The translations under genes were made by a program, and so were the position numbers. The notes below the pieces were generated by a model. That model made no database searches, was not told the origin of the DNA, and saw only the letters and a list, made by a program, of their open reading frames with translations. DNA of 35,413 bases from an uncultured Anderseniella sp. (lineage in GTDB: Bacteria; Pseudomonadota; Alphaproteobacteria; Rhizobiales; Aestuariivirgaceae), in NCBI GenBank assembly GCA_938039915.1, contig CALHUA010000074.1:1-35413 (forward strand), in the 5' to 3' direction. Positions 33,893 to 35,413 of this stretch are shown here, in pieces (position 1 is the first letter of the stretch; every line of letters begins with the position of its first letter).

Positions 33893-34837
33893 ATGTCTGA
33901 CACCGCATCCGAAATCATCCTGCACAATTATCCCCAGTCTCCTGTTGCCGAAAAGGTCCGGGTTGCTTTTGGTATCAAGGGTCTGAACTGGCGCAGTGTG
34001 GAAATTCCGCGCCTGCCGCCGAAGCCGTTTCTGACCGCGCTGACCGGTGGATACCGGCGCACGCCGGTGGTTCAGATCGGCGCCGATATATATTGCGACA
34101 GCCAGGGCATTATCAGGGAACTGGATCGACGCTACCCGTCGCCGGGTTTCTTCCCCGGTCAGGACAGCGGTCTGATGTGGTGTCTCAGCCGGTGGACCGA
34201 TGGCGGGTTGTTTGATCTCGGGGTGAAAATCGTACTGGGATCGGCGGGCGATAAACTGCCGCAGGATTTTGCGGAAGATCGCGGCAGGCTTTATCTTGGT
34301 GAGAACTGGGCGGAGGGTCTCAAGGCGGCGAACGCGGGGTTACCCCATCTTGTGTCACAGGTGCGTGCCCCGCTTGCCTGGCTTGACCGCCAGCTTGGTG
34401 ATGGACGCGATTTCCTGCTCGGGCGTGCACCAGCGGCAATTGATGCGCAATTCTATCATGTCGTGTGGTTTCTGCGTGGTCGCTGGGATCAGGGCCCGGC
34501 CTTCCTGTCGGAGTTTCCGGCACTGGAAAGATGGGCAGACAATGTCCGCAAACTGGGCCATGGCAGCATGACAGACATGACGCCGCAAGATGCGATTGCC
34601 CGCGCCAGTGCCTGTGAACCGCTCCAGATTGAAAGTGCGCATGGCAATGATCCGCAGGGACTTAAGCCCGGCATGCAGGTCGAGGTATCTCCGGATGTCG
34701 ATGGCGGCGAACAACCGGTTGCAGGTATTGTCGTGGCGGTAAGCTGTGATACGATCACGTTACACCGTTCAGAGCCAGAAACCGGCAATCTCAATGTGCA
34801 TTTTCCGCGTGCCGGATATCTCGTCACGACGGTTTAG
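33893..34837 (+). CDS. Glutathione S-transferase-like protein with extra C-terminal beta domain
   Basis: This 314-residue protein has an N-terminal thioredoxin-like domain (residues 8-83; YPQSPVAEKVRVAFGIKGLNW, cis-Pro58 in RRTPVVQIG, Ser70 in CDSQGII) and an alpha-helical GST domain to about residue 225. After this comes an extra 70-residue tail, LKPGMQVEVSPDVDGGEQPVAGIVVAVSCDTITLHR and onwards, which looks like a small beta barrel; normal GSTs are near 200-230 residues. Being co-transcribed with the haloacid dehalogenase suggests a role with halogenated or electrophilic compounds, which is inference. The active residue is probably Ser15 or Pro-adjacent; no catalytic Cys is evident in the first domain. 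Confidence 0.85.
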   Translation: MSDTASEIILHNYPQSPVAEKVRVAFGIKGLNWRSVEIPRLPPKPFLTALTGGYRRTPVVQIGADIYCDSQGIIRELDRRYPSPGFFPGQDSGLMWCLSRWTDGGLFDLGVKIVLGSAGDKLPQDFAEDRGRLYLGENWAEGLKAANAGLPHLVSQVRAPLAWLDRQLGDGRDFLLGRAPAAIDAQFYHVVWFLRGRWDQGPAFLSEFPALERWADNVRKLGHGSMTDMTPQDAIARASACEPLQIESAHGNDPQGLKPGMQVEVSPDVDGGEQPVAGIVVAVSCDTITLHRSEPETGNLNVHFPRAGYLVTTV

Positions 34838-34853
34838 GGACGGTCCATTTGTC

Positions 34854-35234
34854 TCACCAGTGACCTTTGCGGCGGTTCCACAGGTACAGCAGGTCGGCAA
34901 AGCGGTCATATATGACGCGGGCTATCGGCCGCACTATTGCAGAGCCGGAAAGCTTGCCGAGCCAGGCGTCTCCGGGCGTGCGCATCCATATTTCGATTGC
35001 GCAGTCAGCGCCGACAAAGGTTTGCCCGGTGGCGTCCATGCCATGCAATCTGCGCCGAACATCTTCGATATCTGCAGGTATATGGCTGAGCGCGTCCGGT
35101 TCGAGGTTGATATCCCGGAATTCAATGGCGCCGGCCCTGGCGGCCTTGACCAGCCGGTTCGATTGCCACTCGATGCCGCCATTACAAACGGGACACCTGG
35201 TGTTGTACCATACGATCAGCCTGGGCAGCGTCAT
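34854..35234 (-). CDS. DCC-family thiol-disulphide oxidoreductase-like protein (DUF393)
   Basis: This 126-residue protein has the DCC motif near its start, WYNTRCPVCNGGIEW with Cys14 and Cys17, then the RINLEPDA-like stretch FRDINLEPDAL. The end has SGSAIVRPIARVIYDRFADLLYLWNRRKG, typical of DUF393 proteins. These are small thioredoxin-like proteins of unclear function. ATG 35234 is the preferred start, as the domain begins there; the frame is open 23 codons further. It converges on the GST gene. Confidence 0.88.
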   Translation of the reverse strand: MTLPRLIVWYNTRCPVCNGGIEWQSNRLVKAARAGAIEFRDINLEPDALSHIPADIEDVRRRLHGMDATGQTFVGADCAIEIWMRTPGDAWLGKLSGSAIVRPIARVIYDRFADLLYLWNRRKGHW

Positions 35235-35349
35235 TGTGCAGTCTGTCTCCAGTTCAAGACAGATATGGAACCATTTTCCGGCGCGGCTGAGAAAGACACA
35301 CATTGACGCAATGGGTCCAGTGACCGGCTAGCTCGCCATCTCCCTGTAC

Positions 35350-35380
35350 TGTCATTGCCCGGTCAAGCCGGGCAATGACA
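35350..35380. repeat. Palindromic repeat unit (REP-like)
   Basis: TGTCATTGCCCGG-TCAAG-CCGGGCAATGACA is a perfect 13-base inverted repeat with a 5-base loop, in the otherwise empty right end of the window. Its form (TCATTGCCCGG...CCGGGCAATGA) is like the dispersed palindromes common in alphaproteobacterial genomes. No second copy was seen in this window. It could alternatively be a transcription terminator for a gene beyond the edge. Confidence 0.6.
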
Positions 35381-35413
35381 AGTTAGGGGCAAAAAGCAAG
35401 CTCTGAGCTCTAA

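Overview
This is a GC-rich, gene-dense stretch of bacterial chromosome. It most resembles a heterotrophic alphaproteobacterium, probably of the Hyphomicrobiales/Rhodobacterales type and plausibly marine. That placement is an inference from gene content and layout: a choXWV choline transporter divergent from betI-betA, a DctPQM TRAP transporter, an IorAB-type molybdenum hydroxylase, a selenium-binding-protein/methanethiol-oxidase homologue, TspO, a DUF6489 protein and cobalt-type nitrile hydratase. I saw no rRNA, tRNA, CRISPR array, phage or insertion sequence. Almost every base lies in or between ordinary catabolic, transport and metal-handling genes.

Layout. (1) 1-4054: the tail of a trimethylamine/dimethylglycine dehydrogenase-like flavoprotein; a flavin reductase plus glycine-amidinotransferase-like operon on the minus strand; and, divergent from it, a Rieske oxygenase followed by an Asp/Glu-racemase-fold protein. 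The Rieske enzyme has the Glu-type bridging residue known from quaternary-amine demethylases. (2) 4074-8691: paaK-paaI (minus) divergent from iorA-iorB (plus). (3) 8701-12268: a PII protein, a thiolase, an NAPE-PLD-like metallo-beta-lactamase-fold hydrolase, and a D-amino-acid transaminase. (4) 12269-18888: a 2Fe-2S ferredoxin and a selenium-binding protein, then a TRAP transporter (dctP-dctQ-dctM, with dctM broken by a one-base frameshift) and a multi-spanning transporter. (5) 18936-24395: betA and betI (minus) and choX-choW-choV (plus) around a clear BetI-type operator. (6) 24409-29585: TspO, DUF302, an operon of DUF1007, a NicO-type Ni/Co exporter and an exported FAH-fold protein, then CcdA and a DUF6489 protein. 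(7) 29607-35413: PPK2; a nitrile hydratase operon (alpha, beta, activator, metallophosphoesterase-like protein); then a haloacid dehalogenase and a GST on the plus strand, a DCC-family protein, and a palindromic repeat at the right edge.

How the genes may work together. Choline is imported by ChoXWV and oxidised by BetA; betB is not in the window. Downstream betaine demethylation could be served by the Rieske oxygenase and the TMADH/DgcA-like flavoprotein at the left end, with the amidinotransferase consuming glycine. That chain is inference. The nitrile hydratase has a cobalt-type CTLCSC centre and a His-rich N-terminus. About 5 kb away is a Ni/Co exporter with a His/Cys loop, which shares the short motif GADCGCG with the odd metallophosphoesterase-like protein of the nitrile hydratase operon.

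Most worth following up: the nitrile-hydratase-linked metallophosphoesterase homologue that has lost its metal-site motifs but carries a Cys cluster; the exported FAH-fold protein tied to a Ni/Co exporter; the racemase-fold protein lacking its second catalytic Cys; and the frameshifted dctM.
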